DNA from: an uncultured Bacteroidales bacterium
GTDB lineage: Bacteria > Bacteroidota > Bacteroidia > Bacteroidales > Bacteroidaceae
Assembly (NCBI GenBank): GCA_902778625.1
Contig: CACYYM010000001.1
Span: 146,639 to 210,638 of the forward strand
DNA: 64,000 nucleotides
Reading direction: 5' to 3'
In this document: positions 38,697-47,646 of the stretch, one piece after another
Position numbering within the stretch: the first letter of the stretch is position 1
How the letters are laid out: the number at the start of each line of letters is the position of its first letter
Notes under the pieces: model-generated
The model's input: only the letters and a program-made list of their open reading frames with translations
Database searches by the model: none
Told to the model about the DNA's origin: nothing
Position numbers and translations under genes: made by a program

Positions 38697-39845
38697 ATGG
38701 TGAAATTGTCAAAATATTTACTCTTAGCACTCGTTTTATTCTGTGGATGCAAAGAGGAGAAAAAGTTCTGCATCGAGGGTAACATCAGCGGAGCAGACTC
38801 ATCGATGCTCTATTTGGAACACCTGACTTTGGGCGAGGGAAACGTTGTCATTGACAGCATTCGCCTCACGGCAGACGGAGCTTTCCGCTTCGAGGAAGAA
38901 GGCGTCGCGAGTCCGGAGTTCTACCGCCTCCGTATTGGTTCCCAAGGCATCAACCTTGCCATCGACAGCACGGAGACAGTCAGAGTCACAGCCGACCTGA
39001 AGAATATGTCGTTCGGCTACAAGGTGGAGGGCAGCGGAAGCTGTGATACCATCCGCCTGCTCTGCCTCAAAATGGCTGATTTAGAGCGCGAGGTGCGTCG
39101 CATTTCTGCTGACCGCAACTTCACAATCCAAGAAAGAGACAGCTTGATAGAAGGGCTCGTCGACCAGTACAAAGCAGAGGTCAAGAAGGACTTCCTGCAC
39201 GGCAACTACGGCACTGCGTACAGCTACTATGCCTGCTTCCAAACGCTCGGCACAAGCCTCATCTTCGACCCGATACATGATAAGAGCGACCTCAACTGGA
39301 TGCGTGCTGTTGCCAATGCTTGGAACGACAGGTATCCATCGAGTCCACGCACCGAGAATCTCTGCAACATCGTTCAGGAGTGCCGCCGCAACCAAGCAAA
39401 GCCGCGTCAGATTGTGCTCGACATCGACGGCGAGAAAGTACGCGAGCTAGGTATCATCGACATGACTTTCCCGGACATTCGAGGGCAGGAACAGACGCTC
39501 AGTAGCCTGCGAGGCAACGTTGTTTTGCTCGATTTCACCGCTTTTTCTTTGGACGGAAGCACGGAAAGGACACTACTCCTGCGAGAGCTCTACAATAAGT
39601 ACCACGACCGAGGCTTCGAAATCTATCAGGTCAGCGTTGACCCGAACGAACATCTCTGGAAGCAACGTTGCGAAGCACTGCCCTGGGTCAGCGTTTACTG
39701 CGAAGAAGGCTTGGAGAGTGACATGCTGACGCTCTACGACGTGCAAAGTCTGCCCTACTATTTCCTCATCGACCGCAACTGCGACCTACAAGCTCGACAA
39801 GAGTACATCACAGACCTCGAAGCGGCCATCGAAGCGTTGCTCTAA
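38697..39845 (+). CDS. DUF4369-type lipoprotein with thioredoxin fold lacking CxxC
   Basis: A 382-residue envelope protein whose signal ends in a lipobox-like FCGC (C16 or C18). Residues 25-115 resemble the N-terminal DUF4369 beta domain (IEGNISGADSSMLYLEHL). Residues about 245-382 are a TlpA/thioredoxin fold: FPDIRGQEQTLSSLRGNVVLLDFTAF, GFEIYQVSVDPN, LPYYFLIDRN with the cis-Pro. At the place of the redox motif WCxxC the sequence reads FSLDGSTE, so there is no cysteine pair and no thiol-disulfide activity is expected. In this phylum such proteins often have CxxC; this one may be a binding or signalling variant. Confidence 0.82.
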   Translation: MVKLSKYLLLALVLFCGCKEEKKFCIEGNISGADSSMLYLEHLTLGEGNVVIDSIRLTADGAFRFEEEGVASPEFYRLRIGSQGINLAIDSTETVRVTADLKNMSFGYKVEGSGSCDTIRLLCLKMADLEREVRRISADRNFTIQERDSLIEGLVDQYKAEVKKDFLHGNYGTAYSYYACFQTLGTSLIFDPIHDKSDLNWMRAVANAWNDRYPSSPRTENLCNIVQECRRNQAKPRQIVLDIDGEKVRELGIIDMTFPDIRGQEQTLSSLRGNVVLLDFTAFSLDGSTERTLLLRELYNKYHDRGFEIYQVSVDPNEHLWKQRCEALPWVSVYCEEGLESDMLTLYDVQSLPYYFLIDRNCDLQARQEYITDLEAAIEALL

Positions 39846-39867
39846 CACAAGCCCAAAAACATAACGC

Positions 39868-39962
39868 CAAACTTCAAGTGAGAAGATTCAAAACTTCACG
39901 TGTGAACTTTGCCAACTTCACGTGTGAACTTTGCCAACTTCACGTGTGAAGTTTGACGACTT
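39868..39962. repeat. 22-bp phased palindrome array (family C, TTCACGTGTGAA), copy C1
   Basis: Units TTCACGTGTGAA start at 39895, 39917 and 39939, with a degenerate one at 39873; all steps are 22 bp. It lies in the 232-base gap between convergent genes; nothing else is seen there. Confidence 0.8.
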
Positions 39963-40077
39963 CTCTTCTGCCTGCAAAATTACATAGCTTTTGCATCACT
40001 TCCATACAAAATTACTCCCAAGTGCTCCCATTTGGGAGTAGTTAGAAGTAACTTAAGCTTAAAACTCGACGAAAGCT

Positions 40078-40578
40078 TTATGGCGTGATGCGCTCCTTGC
40101 GCTTTTCGCCAGTCTTCAGGTCTGTGCCGAAGACATCGACGTACTCGCATTTGGCGTTAACTGGAGGCTTCATTTGGGCAAACATCTTCTGCAAGACAAG
40201 CTCGTGCCCGCCGACCTTGACGATGCCGACCCACTTGCCTTTATGCTTACAGATGCGGATGTTGAGGTTCTTGTAAGCGGTCAGGTGCACGACTGCCTCG
40301 TCTTCGCTCGCCTTGATGACCTTGACACCAAACGCCATCTTACGGTCGAGGAAGGTCAATCCCTCAATGCGTGTCTCTCCTCCCAATACCCAATACGTCT
40401 TGAGCGGTTCCTTCTGATTGAGCTTTCCGTCCTCGAGATTGATGTCGTAGCACACATAGTTGCCGTTCGTGTTGCGCTCGAAGACGAAGATATGGTCTCG
40501 AGGAATCGTGATTGCCGCTGCAGAAAGACAAAACAGCAAGCACAGAAGGCTGACGAACTGACGAACGTTGTTATACAT
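40078..40578 (-). CDS. DUF4833-type secreted protein
   Basis: A 166-residue protein with a signal peptide (about residues 1-23). The body, with FVFERNTNGNYVCYDIN, KTYWVLGGETRIEGLTFLDRKMAFGVKV and KPPVNAKCEYVDVFGTDL, resembles the Bacteroidetes DUF4833 family, for which I know no function. It begins 18 bases after the DUF5686 gene and is thus the last gene of the six-gene operon starting at 47232. Confidence 0.75.
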   Translation of the reverse strand: MYNNVRQFVSLLCLLFCLSAAAITIPRDHIFVFERNTNGNYVCYDINLEDGKLNQKEPLKTYWVLGGETRIEGLTFLDRKMAFGVKVIKASEDEAVVHLTAYKNLNIRICKHKGKWVGIVKVGGHELVLQKMFAQMKPPVNAKCEYVDVFGTDLKTGEKRKERITP

Positions 40579-40596
40579 TATATATAATATATAGGG

Positions 40597-43131
40597 TTAG
40601 AAGGAGAGCGTCAGGTTGAAGCGGACGCCGTTCTTCTTGACACCAGGATGGTCGAGATAGTTGAGGCGGCGCACATAATCGACACCAAAGACTTTGAAAA
40701 TGTTGCGTACACCGACAGCCACTTCCATGTATGGCTTACTGCTCTCGATAGCATACGAGCCTTCTGGGAACTGATAGAGCATCTCGTCGTCGGGGTTGAG
40801 CAGCGGATTGTTCTTTGTTGTCAGCGAACCCCATACGCCTCGGAATGCGAAGTACTCACGAAGCTTGAGCTTCTTGAACAAAGGTATGCGGTTGAATATC
40901 TTGCCGTTCATGTTCCAAGCGACCGACCAGAAGACGCGGCGGTCCATGAAGAACTCCATGTTTCGAAGCATGTTGAGCGTGCCTTCCTGTTCGACGTAAG
41001 AGATACACGAGGGCGGAGTGATGAGCAATGGGAACGGCACTTTGTTCCATTGCATAGAGCCAGAAGCATAAAGGTCGATACGTCCCCAGCTTCCAAGCCA
41101 CTGACGCTTGAAGATACCTATTTCCGTCTGGTTCGAAGCGTACTGACCTCCGAGGATGCCTTTGAAGTCGATAGCATGACGGATTGTGAACTCTGGACGG
41201 TCCTTGTTGATAGGCCAGCGGTCCTGCTTCGTGTTGATGTATGTCTGACCAGGACAGAACTGAACCGAGGCGTTCCATTCTGTGGTACGCATGCGGAAGT
41301 CCTCTGTACCGTCGTTAACATGAATGAGACGCAGGTCGCCGACAGGTCTGTTGCTCTCTGCCACGATGTTAGTGGTGAAGTTCAAGCCATAGTCTGTTTC
41401 CCAGACAAAGCCCAGTCGCTGCTTATTGTTCTTGTAGAGCATGTTCACCGTCTCGGTCTTGAAGTTCACAAAGAGGTTGTCTTTGCTGTTCTTCAGGAAC
41501 TTATCGGAAACAGAAGTGACGTCGAGACAACTCTCGAAGACTATCATGCGTTGCGGGAACTCGAACGAGGAGTTCTTCTTCTTGTTGAAACAGTAGTTGG
41601 CTGTTATGCCGTAGTAATTGCCGCCCGACTTGAAGCCGTGCGTATAGTAGCCTTCAGCGAAGATGTGCTTGTGGAGGGCACCAGTTGTCTTACCACTAAT
41701 ACGAGTTCGGAAGCCATCGTAGAAGTTTGTCGAGAAGGTGCTGATGACGGGACCGATGTCGAACTTGCTGGGCTTACCAGCCTTTGATGTCTCAATGTAG
41801 TTCTCGAAGAGTGTCTTGACAACAAGCAAGGGAATGCGCATATTCTTCGACTTCGACATCGCTGTCATGAAGTCACCCAGTCCGCCTTCTTTCTGCGAGA
41901 GCTCTACGGCACGATACTTGTCCCAGAACTCTTCGTCCTGGTTGCGCGAGTCGGCCATGTGTTTCACCTTCGCCTGTCCTTTAAAGAGGTTCTTATGGAG
42001 CGGCTCAAAACTATAGTCAGAAAGGCGTGTGTTGCGCACTACCAAAAGACTCTTGCCGAGCAGTGTCATCTCTGCCCACATGTCGTCGTTGGTAAGAGCC
42101 CACTCTTCGTTGGAAAGTTGGCTATAAACCTGGTCGATGTGCAGGGAACTGACAAAGTTAACGTCGCTCTTCTTAGGAATGGAGAGGTGACACTTCTTGA
42201 CGTGAAGCGTTGAGTCCTTCAGGATGTAGATGTCACCGTTGAATCCGATGTCCTGAGGATTGTTGGGGGTAAACGTGAGGTGATAGCACGAGTCACGGTC
42301 AACAAGGACGGTATCGGTGATGTAGTACCTGTAGAACGCTGTTGCGCCAGAAGCGATAGGACTCAGGAAGGGGAACTTCAGGAGCTTGATGTATTGATCG
42401 TAGATATCGACGTCCTGAAAGACTTCTTTCAGCGTCGTGTTTATCATCTCACCTGTTGCAAAGAGTTGGTTCAAGCCTGTGCTCTGCTCGCCTGTTATGA
42501 TGTCTTTTTCCGACTTCGGGTCTTTGCGATAGATGTGCTGCGTAACGGTCTCGTCGAGCGAGATGGGCACAACCATTTTGTTGTTGTACGGGCTGAGCTC
42601 TGCCTGCTGCGTCCACTTCACCTTGCCGACATCTGTACTGTCGAGTTCCTTGACCTTGTAGTCGTTGAGGGCCATCGAGAGCTTCTGGTACTTGTTGTAC
42701 ATGAAGTAATCATGGTTCTCGAGCCTTGAACTCTTCTTCTTTTCGATGACTCGCTTCATGAGCTCGACGGCAGGATTGTCCTTGCGGACATAGCGTTTCC
42801 TCTCTGCCTTGATGACAACCTCTTGCATGGTCTTCGTATCGGGCTTAAGTTTGATAGTGAGTCGGCTGGGTGTAGCCTTTGTGATGTTTACCTTCTCCTC
42901 CTTATAACCCATGCAGGAGAAGGTAAGCGTTGCGCCGTTGATACGCGCGATGGAAAAGAGTCCATCAATGTCGGCTATAGTAGAAGTCTTACGCTCTTTG
43001 TATGACACACCTGCAAGGGAAAGGCTGTCGCCAGTGGAAGCATCAAGGATAACACCGGTAATCTTCTGTCCCAGAACATTCACGGTGAATGTCAGAAACA
43101 GGACAAGGGTTGCAAAGAGTTTTCTTGTCAT
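40597..43131 (-). CDS. DUF5686 outer-membrane protein with carboxypeptidase-regulatory-like domain
   Basis: An 844-residue secreted protein. After the signal peptide (ending about VLGQ) residues 22-110 form a CarboxypepD_reg-like beta-sandwich (ITGVILDASTGDSLSLAGVSY, FSCMGYKEEKVNI). The remainder matches the DUF5686 family with many short amphipathic strands, ending in a beta-strand plus Phe (RFNLTLSF), the usual end of outer-membrane beta barrels. It follows the FAD-dependent enzyme by 41 bases in the acyl-product operon. A role in export or placement of that product is inferred from context only. Confidence 0.83.
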   Translation of the reverse strand: MTRKLFATLVLFLTFTVNVLGQKITGVILDASTGDSLSLAGVSYKERKTSTIADIDGLFSIARINGATLTFSCMGYKEEKVNITKATPSRLTIKLKPDTKTMQEVVIKAERKRYVRKDNPAVELMKRVIEKKKSSRLENHDYFMYNKYQKLSMALNDYKVKELDSTDVGKVKWTQQAELSPYNNKMVVPISLDETVTQHIYRKDPKSEKDIITGEQSTGLNQLFATGEMINTTLKEVFQDVDIYDQYIKLLKFPFLSPIASGATAFYRYYITDTVLVDRDSCYHLTFTPNNPQDIGFNGDIYILKDSTLHVKKCHLSIPKKSDVNFVSSLHIDQVYSQLSNEEWALTNDDMWAEMTLLGKSLLVVRNTRLSDYSFEPLHKNLFKGQAKVKHMADSRNQDEEFWDKYRAVELSQKEGGLGDFMTAMSKSKNMRIPLLVVKTLFENYIETSKAGKPSKFDIGPVISTFSTNFYDGFRTRISGKTTGALHKHIFAEGYYTHGFKSGGNYYGITANYCFNKKKNSSFEFPQRMIVFESCLDVTSVSDKFLKNSKDNLFVNFKTETVNMLYKNNKQRLGFVWETDYGLNFTTNIVAESNRPVGDLRLIHVNDGTEDFRMRTTEWNASVQFCPGQTYINTKQDRWPINKDRPEFTIRHAIDFKGILGGQYASNQTEIGIFKRQWLGSWGRIDLYASGSMQWNKVPFPLLITPPSCISYVEQEGTLNMLRNMEFFMDRRVFWSVAWNMNGKIFNRIPLFKKLKLREYFAFRGVWGSLTTKNNPLLNPDDEMLYQFPEGSYAIESSKPYMEVAVGVRNIFKVFGVDYVRRLNYLDHPGVKKNGVRFNLTLSF

Positions 43132-43172
43132 ATGTGTTGGGGTATTGAGCCCTCTTCTCTAATCTCTATTCT

Positions 43173-44567
43173 CTATTCCTTTATAATCTTACTGCACGTT
43201 TCGAAAGCTGTCATAGTGACGCCCTCGATACCGGGCAGGATGATGCTTTGACCTGTGAGGAGCAGGTTGGAGAGCGGTGTTCCCACCGAATGGAAACTGA
43301 GCATCGAACAACGGCAATCTTTTCTCATGCCAAAGGCTCCACCTTCAGGACTTCCCAGATAATCCCTATAAGTGAGCGGCGTGCTGGTATAGCATTGCTC
43401 TACCATCTCGTGAAGACCGGGGATGTGTTGTTCGGCCAAAGCGATGCACTGCTCTGTCTTGCGTTGGCAGAAGGTCTTGTAGTCGTCGCCACGATGTCCG
43501 ACCTTTGTCTCTGTCCAAGCACTGCATTCGTGCCAAGGCATTGGGGTGAGAAGGTCAATCTGTCTCAAGCAGTCCGAGCCGTCCTCTGGCATCCTAGCAC
43601 TTATCATGACACCCTTGACAGGGTCATTTTCTTCAGTCATAGTCCAGACATTCGGTTTGTCATAGACGAAGACGTTGTGGGCGAAGTATTGCAATGCACC
43701 GGGCTTGATGCTGAGCTGTGCGGTGAACATGCCGCAAGTGTTCTCTGCCGATGTCATTCTTCTGCGGAAGGCTTTCCTGACCGAAGGACATACTTCGAGC
43801 ATTTGGCAAAGCACAGCAGGATGAATGTCGGAGATGAAGTACTCCGCTTCATAGGCTTTTCCGTCGGCACATACGGCTTGTTTGATGCGACCGTCTGCTT
43901 CTGTCAGGCTTACCACTTTACTGTTTGTGCGCACTTCGCCACCGGCTTCTTCGATTGTGCCGATGAGTTTGTTCACCAGCAAATTGCCGTCGCCTTTGAG
44001 CCGCCAACTGCTCTCGATGTAGCTGGAGCAGGTGTGAGCAAAGTTGAAGAGCGGAAGCGATTCTTTGCGAAGCTCGGTCTTCATGGCAGCAGCACTGACA
44101 ACGTTCACCAGCAGCTCGTCCGAGAATGTCTGGCAAAGGTAATCGTAAGCGCAGACATCCATATCGGATACCGTAATGCTTTGCAGTCGCTGGACATAGC
44201 TTTGGAGTGCTGCGCGCTGATGTGGGAAGTCCTTTGCCAGCCCTTCGACGAATGCTTCGTAGCCTTGATGGAAGGCGAAGTGCCGACCAGCGATGATGAC
44301 GTGGTCGAAGTCTTCGTCCATCCTTTCCCACGGCAGGTCAAGCAGTCCGAGCTCAGCGAATGCTTTATGCATCGTCTGACCTGGAGCAAGCCCGCCCACA
44401 TAGTGCAGTCCTGTATCGTAATGCAGTCCGCCTCTGCGGAAGCTTTGCATGCAGCCACCGGGTTGGTTGGACCTTTCAAGCACGAGCACTTTCATGCCTC
44501 GCTTGGCGAGCAGTGCGCCACACTCTAGTCCGCCCAGTCCGCTGCCGATAATCAGGACGTCGTGCAT
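43173..44567 (-). CDS. FAD-dependent oxidoreductase, phytoene desaturase/retinol saturase-like
   Basis: A 464-residue enzyme. The N-terminal dinucleotide motif VLIIGSGLGGLECGALLAKRG with VLVLERSNQPGGCMQSF and the YDTGLHYVGG segment assign it to the CrtI/RetSat group, which oxidises, saturates or isomerises polyene chains. The C-terminus GQSIILPGIEGVTMTAF is the FAD-closing motif. It is preceded by an acyl carrier protein gene by four bases and stands in an operon with a ketoacyl synthase, so the substrate could be a carrier-bound or released unsaturated acyl chain. No carotenoid synthase genes are near. Confidence 0.85.
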   Translation of the reverse strand: MHDVLIIGSGLGGLECGALLAKRGMKVLVLERSNQPGGCMQSFRRGGLHYDTGLHYVGGLAPGQTMHKAFAELGLLDLPWERMDEDFDHVIIAGRHFAFHQGYEAFVEGLAKDFPHQRAALQSYVQRLQSITVSDMDVCAYDYLCQTFSDELLVNVVSAAAMKTELRKESLPLFNFAHTCSSYIESSWRLKGDGNLLVNKLIGTIEEAGGEVRTNSKVVSLTEADGRIKQAVCADGKAYEAEYFISDIHPAVLCQMLEVCPSVRKAFRRRMTSAENTCGMFTAQLSIKPGALQYFAHNVFVYDKPNVWTMTEENDPVKGVMISARMPEDGSDCLRQIDLLTPMPWHECSAWTETKVGHRGDDYKTFCQRKTEQCIALAEQHIPGLHEMVEQCYTSTPLTYRDYLGSPEGGAFGMRKDCRCSMLSFHSVGTPLSNLLLTGQSIILPGIEGVTMTAFETCSKIIKE

Positions 44568-44571
44568 TTAC

Positions 44572-44814
44572 CTACTTCTGGTGCTGCTCGATGTAGTCGT
44601 AGAGCTGAGCGAAGGTCTTGATGTTGGGAAGCTCAGCTTTTGAGATGAGCACGCCGTACTTTGTCTGTACGATACCGATGAGGTCCACGAGGCTCAGGCT
44701 GTCGAGCTCGAGGGTCTGGTAGATGGGAGCATCGGGAGTAATTGCAGACTCTTCGATTTCAAACTCTTCTGCCAGTTCGGCATTGATCTCAGCAATGATT
44801 TCTTCTCTTGTCAT
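44572..44814 (-). CDS. Acyl carrier protein
   Basis: An 80-residue acidic four-helix carrier. The Ser of LELDSLSLVDLI near residue 39 is the phosphopantetheine site (DSL motif). It differs from a housekeeping AcpP in having ELDSLSLVDLIGIVQTKYGV after the site rather than the usual GADSLDTVELVM, so it is a dedicated carrier. It lies between a ketoacyl synthase (36 bases upstream) and the FAD enzyme. Confidence 0.92.
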   Translation of the reverse strand: MTREEIIAEINAELAEEFEIEESAITPDAPIYQTLELDSLSLVDLIGIVQTKYGVLISKAELPNIKTFAQLYDYIEQHQK

Positions 44815-44850
44815 GTTATTCTGATTTGGTTAGTGATTTATGTTGTCTTG

Positions 44851-46071
44851 TTAAACGTTCTTCACGATAAGTGTGGAGTTTGTGCCGCCGAAACCGAAGC
44901 TGTTGGAAAGGAACATGTCGAAGCCTGTCTCCTTCGTCTCGGGCAGTACGTTGATGCAGGCGGTCTCTTCGTCGGGATTCTCGAAGTTGATGTTGCCGGC
45001 GATGAAGCCGTTCTTCATCATCAGTGTCGAATAGATGATTTCGCTTGCTCCTGCCATCCACATCTCATGTCCTGTTTGGCTCTTGGTCGATGTGACGGGA
45101 ACGGTGCGCTCGCCGAACAGCTGAGCGATGGCTTGTGCTTCGCGACGGTCGCCGATGACGGTGCTGGTGGCGTGAGCATTGATGTAGCCAATCTGCTTGG
45201 GGTCAACGCCGCCATTGCGGAGGCAGAGCTCGAGCGAACGAGCGGGGCCTGCCACGTTGGGCGTCGAAATGTGGTCGCCGTTGCCAGAGAAGCCCCAGCT
45301 TACGATTTCTGCAATGATGTTTGCACCACGCTTGACTGCGTGCTCGTAGCTTTCCAGGATGACTGTTGCGCCGCCACCGCTTGGAACCAGTCCGTCGCGG
45401 CTGGCATCGAAGGGACGACTGGCTTTCTCTGGCTCGTCCTCACGAATGGAGAAGGCCTGAATGCCATCGAAGGAAGCGATACCGTACATGTTGTTCTCCT
45501 CTGCACCGCCGCAGACCACGCAGTCCTGCAGGCCTTGTGAGATGAGCAGTGCGGCGAGGCCGATGCTCTGCGAACCCGATGCACAGGCTGCCGAAGCGGT
45601 GAGGTTGATGCCGCGGAGCTTGAAGAGGCAGGCCAGATTCATGGTGATGTTGGAGTTCATGCTCTGGAAGATTGCGCCGCTGCCGCAGGCTACTGTGCTG
45701 TTTGCCTGGCGGAACTTGTCGAGGCTCTGCATTGTGGCTTCTGCTACGGAGTCGTTGCCATAGATGATGCCCACTTCGTGTGTGTTGAGGTAGTCCTCGT
45801 CGATGCCGGCATTGTCGAGCGCCTGCTTGGTGGCGATGTAGCCGTACATTGCTTCCTCCGGCATGAAGTTGCGGAGGTTGCGAGGAACGTAAGGTTTTAG
45901 GTCAACCTTGGGGACGTTGCCCACGAGTGCCGAACGGAAGCCGGCGTCTTTGCGTTCTTGGCTGAAAATGATGCCACTCTTGCCCTGATAGAGTGCGTCG
46001 CGCACTTCCTCGAGGCTTGTTCCGATGCAGGACCATATGCCCATGCCTGTTATTACTACTCTATTTGCCAT
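44851..46071 (-). CDS. Beta-ketoacyl-ACP synthase (KAS I/II type)
   Basis: A 406-residue thiolase-fold condensing enzyme. The active Cys is in ASAACASGSQSIG near residue 165, the two catalytic His are in INAHATSTVIGDRREA near 300 and STKSQTGHEMWMAGASE near 335, and the GFGGTN glycine loop ends the protein. All residues needed for decarboxylating condensation are therefore present. The GNAHGTST Gly is replaced (NAHATST), a feature of specialised synthases. Upstream is the GNAT-like gene; downstream the carrier protein. Not the housekeeping FabF judging by its neighbours. Confidence 0.92.
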   Translation of the reverse strand: MANRVVITGMGIWSCIGTSLEEVRDALYQGKSGIIFSQERKDAGFRSALVGNVPKVDLKPYVPRNLRNFMPEEAMYGYIATKQALDNAGIDEDYLNTHEVGIIYGNDSVAEATMQSLDKFRQANSTVACGSGAIFQSMNSNITMNLACLFKLRGINLTASAACASGSQSIGLAALLISQGLQDCVVCGGAEENNMYGIASFDGIQAFSIREDEPEKASRPFDASRDGLVPSGGGATVILESYEHAVKRGANIIAEIVSWGFSGNGDHISTPNVAGPARSLELCLRNGGVDPKQIGYINAHATSTVIGDRREAQAIAQLFGERTVPVTSTKSQTGHEMWMAGASEIIYSTLMMKNGFIAGNINFENPDEETACINVLPETKETGFDMFLSNSFGFGGTNSTLIVKNV

Positions 46072-46095
46072 TTTCTATATCTCTGTTTTCTATTT

Positions 46096-47232
46096 TCATT
46101 TAATATCTTTACTGAAGCAGCGTCGACGCTTGTAGAACATCGGGTCGAGCATCTTCCACTGCGACAGGACTTTTATGTTGTCCTCGAGCATCGGCCCTGT
46201 TTCTGCCCACTGGAAGCCCATCTGCTTGAAGATGGGGATGAGGTCGGCGAAAAGCAGGGCATTGACGCCCAGCGCTTGCCATTCGGGATGAACGGCGATG
46301 AGGAGCAGTTCCACTTCGTCTTCGTGATGCCACTTCTGGGCACGCAGCAGGTGGAACCAGCCAAAGGGGAACAACCTTCCACCCGACTTCTGCAGGGCTC
46401 TCGAAAGGTTCGGCATCGTAATGCTGCATGCGATGAGGTTGCCTTCGTTGTCTTCCACCATCGGCAACATGTTGAGGTCGAGCATTGGAATGTACTCGCT
46501 GACGAAGGCATCTGCCTCTTCGTCGGTGTGAGGTGTGTAGCCGAAGAGCTGCTTGTAGGCCTGGTTGAGCAGGTGGAATATCTTGCGTCCGTAGCCTTCT
46601 TTAAACACCTCGTGCGGTGTCAGCTTCTTCACTTTCAGCCCATACAGGTCGCCCACAAGCTTCTGCACGCGGGCAAAGCGTTCAGGCACCTCCTCCGGCA
46701 CTTTCACTCTGACCTGCACCCAATCCACTTCCTTGCCGTAGCCGTGCCTTACCATGTGCTCCGGATAGTAGGACGGATTGTAGATGGTGATGGCGGATCC
46801 CAGTTTGTCGAAGTCCTCGACGAGCATGCCTTCCTTGTCGAAGTCTGAGATGCCGAGGGGTCCTTGAATGGAGTCCATTCCCTTCTGGCGGCCCCAGTCC
46901 TCGACTGCCTTCAGGAGAGCGGCCGAGACATCTGTGTCGTCGACGAACTCTATCCAGCCGAAACGGACGCACGAGCCTTTCCAGATCTCGTTTGCCTTAT
47001 GGTTGATGATGCCGACGATGCGGCCGACGGGCTCTCCCGCCTCGCTGTAAGCCACGAATGGAACGACGTCGCTGTGCTGCAGGCCCGGGTTGTGTTTCGG
47101 GTCGAACCAGGCGCGTACGTTTTTTTCCAAGTCGGGCACATAGCATGAATTGCCTTTGTAGAGCTTCTTTGGGAGCTCCACGAAGTCTGTCATCTGACGC
47201 TTCGTCTCGACTTTCTTAACGGTGCACTTCAT
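46096..47232 (-). CDS. GNAT-like acyltransferase family protein
   Basis: A 378-residue protein, first gene of the six-gene operon. VGRIVGIINHKANEIWKGSCVRFGWIEFVDD (about residues 72-100) is the beta-strand pair and acetyl-CoA binding region of a GNAT fold, and a second GNAT-like half with ELLLIAVHPEWQALGVNALLFADLI lies near residue 310. Proteins of this kind are usually annotated only as hypothetical or N-acetyltransferase. In this operon it could transfer an acyl chain from the carrier protein to an amine, which is an inference. Confidence 0.78.
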   Translation of the reverse strand: MKCTVKKVETKRQMTDFVELPKKLYKGNSCYVPDLEKNVRAWFDPKHNPGLQHSDVVPFVAYSEAGEPVGRIVGIINHKANEIWKGSCVRFGWIEFVDDTDVSAALLKAVEDWGRQKGMDSIQGPLGISDFDKEGMLVEDFDKLGSAITIYNPSYYPEHMVRHGYGKEVDWVQVRVKVPEEVPERFARVQKLVGDLYGLKVKKLTPHEVFKEGYGRKIFHLLNQAYKQLFGYTPHTDEEADAFVSEYIPMLDLNMLPMVEDNEGNLIACSITMPNLSRALQKSGGRLFPFGWFHLLRAQKWHHEDEVELLLIAVHPEWQALGVNALLFADLIPIFKQMGFQWAETGPMLEDNIKVLSQWKMLDPMFYKRRRCFSKDIK

Positions 47233-47280
47233 GCTTTATATTATATTGTACGTGCGCGCATAGTGCGCACTAATCGGCTG

Positions 47281-47288
47281 CAAAGATA
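47281..47288 (-). promoter_or_regulatory. -7 promoter element (TATCTTTG) of the acyl-product operon
   Basis: The minus strand reads TATCTTTG, 48 bases before the GNAT-like start. No further promoter element is obvious in the short gaps down to 40078. In the 413-base gap 47233-47645 I see only this promoter and the array at 47498-47646. Confidence 0.6.
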
Positions 47289-47497
47289 CAAATTTTTGGT
47301 CGAAAAAGCACTATTTTGGTCATTAAAAATGCGCTTTTGTTCCTTTTTTCGCAATATAATAAGATATTTTGCACAAGGAAAGAAGAGAGAAAGGACAGAA
47401 AAACAAAGCAAACGCTGTGCAGAGGAAGACTTTTCCAAGGCAAGCGTTTGCTTTTTTGTGTGCTGTACTGAAAAATGCAGAGAGCCGTGTTGAAATT

Positions 47498-47646
47498 TCG
47501 GCGTGTCGAATTGGACTTTTCAACGTGTCGAATTGTCAAACTCGGCGAGGGGCATTTTCAAACCCCGCTGGCGGCGTTTTAATTTCCGCGTGCGGCGATG
47601 GCAATCCCCGCGTGCGGCGTTGGCAATTTCCGCGTGCGGCGTTTTT
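47498..47646. repeat. 22-bp phased GC palindrome array (family A), copy A5, with degenerate leading units
   Basis: CCGCnnGCGG units start at 47565, 47586, 47608 and 47630. Before them the stretch GTGTCGAATTG occurs at 47503 and 47525, again 22 bp apart, followed by a decayed third copy at 47547. The array ends at the stop codon of the DUF349 gene. Confidence 0.8.

Noticed and set aside
44851..46071. Housekeeping fabF
   Set aside because: The synthase is embedded with a desaturase-like enzyme and envelope proteins, without fabG, fabD or acpP next to it.
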